Shown here piece by piece: positions 4,294 through 6,760 of a stretch of 6,760 nucleotides of DNA. Source of the stretch: Proteobacteria bacterium UBA1847 (GTDB lineage Bacteria; Pseudomonadota; Gammaproteobacteria; Steroidobacterales; Woeseiaceae). The notes below the pieces were generated by a model. It was not told the DNA's origin and searched no databases. It saw nothing but the letters and a program-made list of their open reading frames with translations. Where the stretch lies: contig DDIP01000466.1 in NCBI GenBank assembly GCA_002338605.1, positions 1 to 6,760 of the forward strand. The letters run 5' to 3'. The stretch's first letter is position 1. Every line of letters begins with the position of its first letter. A program made the translations under genes and the position numbers.

Positions 4294-6760
4294 GTGTCGG
4301 CAGTAGAACAAATCGTTAAGTGGGCACAAGGGTTGCCGGGTTGGCAAGCCGACTCAGTGCGACGACTACTTGAGCAGGGAGATTTGTCTTCCGATGACCG
4401 AAATGTGATTTATCAAATGGTCAAAGCGGAATATGGGATTGAGCCTAAAGGGACAAAACCAGAGTTTCCCAAAGTCGGCGGATTCTCGGGCACAGGCAAG
4501 ACAAAAGACCCGATCACTATTCATAGAATTTCAGATGCCCAACACGTAAATGCTGTGGAAAATGGTTCCAGTATGCCGTTCGGCTTGACCGGCATTACAG
4601 TTGTGTATGGCGAAAATGGTAGCGGCAAGTCGAGTTTCGCCCGCATTCTAAAAAGGGCATGTCGTGCTAGGGACACCAAAGAACCTATTCACCAAAACGT
4701 CTTCGATGAGAACGAAAAAGGACCTGCTACTGCCGCACTAAAGATTGCAGAGGGTGGCGGCACTGCAGTCGACATTCCGTGGACTGATGGCGTCGAATCA
4801 GATGAGCGCCTAGCGAGCGTAACTGTATATGATTCCAAGTGCGCCAGAGTCATTGTCGACGACAATAATGAGGCCGTCTATATCCCCTACGGCTGTCATG
4901 TGTTCGACGGCCTCGTCGAGCTTCTGAAGTCATTTCAGGCGAGACTTCAGAGTGAGATTCCTAAACCCGAAGAAATAATAAGTCAAAATATTGTGCCAGG
5001 AACCAAGGCCGATAAATTTCTCAAGTCCGTAAGCCGCAATACGACCGATCAAGAGGTCGGCGACGCAACCGCATGGACTGAATATGACGAGAACGCTCTT
5101 ACCAAATTGATAGACCGAATTGCTGGCTCCAAAACAAACGAAAGCATTGCGCGGGCGCGCCGGCTTAAAGCTATCGCGGATAGAGTGGACATTCTGGCGC
5201 AGTCGATTAAGGCTGTGGTCGCTGCACTAACGCCGGAAAAAATTGCTGCACTAAATGCCAAACGTGAACAAACGAAAGCGGCAGAATCGGCAGTGAATCT
5301 TGCTGCGCAGACCAATCTAAGGAACGAAGGATTGCCATCTGGAGCGTCGAATGAATGGCGCATTCTCTACGAGGCGGCACGGGATTATTCGGCGGGAGTA
5401 GCCTATCCCGGCACCGAATTTCCGAACGTAGGCAGTGATGCTCTTTGTGTCTTGTGTCAACAGGACCTCGACGACGTCGCGCGACAGAGAATGCTGCGAT
5501 TCAAGAAGTTTATGGAGGATAAGTCAGAGCAGGCTTTAGCTGCCGCACGCAAACAACAGAATGCTGCAATCGACCAGCTACGAAGCATTTCAATCCCGCG
5601 AGCCGAGGACTTCGAAGATGTGCTGGGAGAGCTTCCGCCGGAGGATAGCGCAAAGATTAGATCGACACTGTTTGAACTCACAACGGAGCGTGATCGGCTC
5701 GTTTCAGATGCGGAGGGCGGGAAGGATATAAAGCTGCAAATAACAATCGTCGACCATCTTCCGCGGCTTGAGAAGCTCAAGAACGATCTGCTAATGCAGG
5801 CAGCAGAAGCGGAAAAAGATGCGCATCCTGAAGAGCTAAAGAAAATTCAAGCAGAGCGCGACGAGTTGATTTCTCGAAAGGTCTTGCATCTTCTTAAGGC
5901 GACTATTGAGGCCTACATTAAGGAGAAGCAACTCGAGTACAAATATACACGGTGTATTCAGAGTATTAGTACTCGGTCTATTTCTCAGAAGAGCAAAGAG
6001 ATAATTAGTGCAACGCTATCTCCTCAACTAGAAAGTGACCTCCAATCGGAATTGAAAAACCTTAGCGCATCCCATTTGCCTCTGAATGTGAAGCTGACCG
6101 GTCGGGATGGCGGTGCTCGCCACCGGCTGACTTTCAATGCTGCTAGAAATATCAAACTTTCGGAGATATTGAGCGAAGGAGAGCACTGCGTTGTTGCTGT
6201 AGCTGGATTTTTCGCAGAACTTGGTGGAGCAGCAACAAAATCTCCGATAGTGCTTGACGACCCGGTGTCGTCCCTCGACCATCGTTATAGCAGGTTCATT
6301 GCTACACGATTGGTAAAGGAAGCGGAGCATCGGCAAGTAATCGTCTTTACGCACAATATTGCATTTCTCGTAGCAATCCAAAAAGGTTGCGCAGGCGTAC
6401 CGTTGACCGTCCAAACTGTCAAAAGATCAGGCAATGTTCCCGGCAAATGCATGGACGGAGTTCCGTGGGAGGCGATGGAGGTCAAAGACCGGCTGGTACG
6501 GCTGGAGGATATGGTGAAAGAGGCCAAGGCTGAGCACGGCATGGATGACGCGGAGTACAACAAGCAAGCGGCATTTATCTATGACCTGCTGCGAGAGTCT
6601 TGGGAAGCATTCATAGAGCGGGAACTCTTGAATCAAACAGTGGTGCGCCATGGTACGGATATCCAAACACAGCGATTGATGCGGGTAGAGGTGCTTGACG
6701 ATGACTGCAAGAGAATTGACCAAGGCATGTCCAAATGCTCAGAGTGGATGGCTGGCCACG
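4294..6760 (+). CDS. ABC-type AAA_13 family ATPase, RloC/PrrC-like, probable defence protein (3' end beyond the window)
   Basis: The frame is open for 822 codons to the window edge. A GTG start at 4294 is chosen because an in-frame TAG sits at 4276, no ATG lies between, and the N-terminus (QIVKWAQGLPGWQADSVRRL, residues 6-25) resembles large AAA_13 ATPases; its ribosome-binding site is weak. The ATPase parts are: Walker A GENGSGKS (106-113), CVLC (385-388) in a long helical, charged middle region (about 280-560) like a zinc hook, signature LSEGE (626-630), Walker B IVLDDP (652-657), SSLD (659-662) and H-loop His687 in FTHN. The C-terminal part (about 760-822) contains LRESWE with Arg767 and Glu771, spaced like the Arg-x3-Glu of PrrC-type anticodon nucleases. 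Such proteins sense phage or DNA damage and cleave tRNA. Nuclease function is inference; other AAA_13 ATPases lack it. It is cytoplasmic, with no signal peptide or membrane segment seen. Confidence 0.93.
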   Translation, partial: MSAVEQIVKWAQGLPGWQADSVRRLLEQGDLSSDDRNVIYQMVKAEYGIEPKGTKPEFPKVGGFSGTGKTKDPITIHRISDAQHVNAVENGSSMPFGLTGITVVYGENGSGKSSFARILKRACRARDTKEPIHQNVFDENEKGPATAALKIAEGGGTAVDIPWTDGVESDERLASVTVYDSKCARVIVDDNNEAVYIPYGCHVFDGLVELLKSFQARLQSEIPKPEEIISQNIVPGTKADKFLKSVSRNTTDQEVGDATAWTEYDENALTKLIDRIAGSKTNESIARARRLKAIADRVDILAQSIKAVVAALTPEKIAALNAKREQTKAAESAVNLAAQTNLRNEGLPSGASNEWRILYEAARDYSAGVAYPGTEFPNVGSDALCVLCQQDLDDVARQRMLRFKKFMEDKSEQALAAARKQQNAAIDQLRSISIPRAEDFEDVLGELPPEDSAKIRSTLFELTTERDRLVSDAEGGKDIKLQITIVDHLPRLEKLKNDLLMQAAEAEKDAHPEELKKIQAERDELISRKVLHLLKATIEAYIKEKQLEYKYTRCIQSISTRSISQKSKEIISATLSPQLESDLQSELKNLSASHLPLNVKLTGRDGGARHRLTFNAARNIKLSEILSEGEHCVVAVAGFFAELGGAATKSPIVLDDPVSSLDHRYSRFIATRLVKEAEHRQVIVFTHNIAFLVAIQKGCAGVPLTVQTVKRSGNVPGKCMDGVPWEAMEVKDRLVRLEDMVKEAKAEHGMDDAEYNKQAAFIYDLLRESWEAFIERELLNQTVVRHGTDIQTQRLMRVEVLDDDCKRIDQGMSKCSEWMAGH

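Noticed and set aside
5049..6723. Minus-strand frames under the ATPase
   Set aside because: Antisense shadows of a strongly supported plus-strand gene.

Overview
The window is the integrase end of a genomic island inserted at the 3' end of a tRNA-Arg gene. It most likely comes from a gammaproteobacterium: the tRNA acceptor and T arm match gammaproteobacterial tRNA-Arg(UCG), and the integrase / AlpA-like / integrase module is typical of Pseudomonas- and Xanthomonas-like islands. The genus cannot be fixed from this sequence.

Left edge (1-88): the 3' part of tRNA-Arg with encoded CCA, then a rho-independent terminator that overlaps the last codons of the convergent integrase. This is the tRNA-proximal attachment end of the element.

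59-2330, minus strand: a compact recombination operon read towards the tRNA. It encodes a short C-terminal-tyrosine recombinase (288 aa), an AlpA/excisionase-like small protein whose start overlaps the recombinase stop as ATGA, and a full tRNA-type phage integrase (389 aa) whose start lies inside the AlpA-like reading frame behind a good Shine-Dalgarno. Both recombinases keep the complete R-K-H-R-H-Y catalytic set. Upstream of the operon (about 2366-2703) lies a string of short stem-loops that looks like a structured leader or ncRNA. It may belong to the published int-alpA motif class, which I could not check.

2331-4293: about 2 kb with no convincing gene but very rich in inverted repeats. 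The strongest are two copies of a 37-nt palindrome whose arms resemble DnaA boxes (3431-3467 and 3785-3821), a second cruciform directly beside the first copy, perfect 12- and 13-bp hairpins at 3032-3062 and 3231-3269, and an operator-like dyad at 3826-3844. It may be the island's replication, transfer or regulatory zone, or a set of structured RNAs; nothing known explains it fully.

4294-6760 (runs off the window), plus strand: a large ABC-type ATPase of the AAA_13/RloC-PrrC kind. It has a Walker A, a CxxC zinc-hook-like centre, an LSEGE signature, a Walker B and an H-loop, followed by a C-terminal region with an Arg-x3-Glu motif reminiscent of anticodon nucleases. It is probably the island's first cargo gene, and anti-phage defence is the likeliest role. 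In this reading the integrase operon moves the island, the hairpin-rich zone controls or maintains it, and the ATPase gives the host a benefit.
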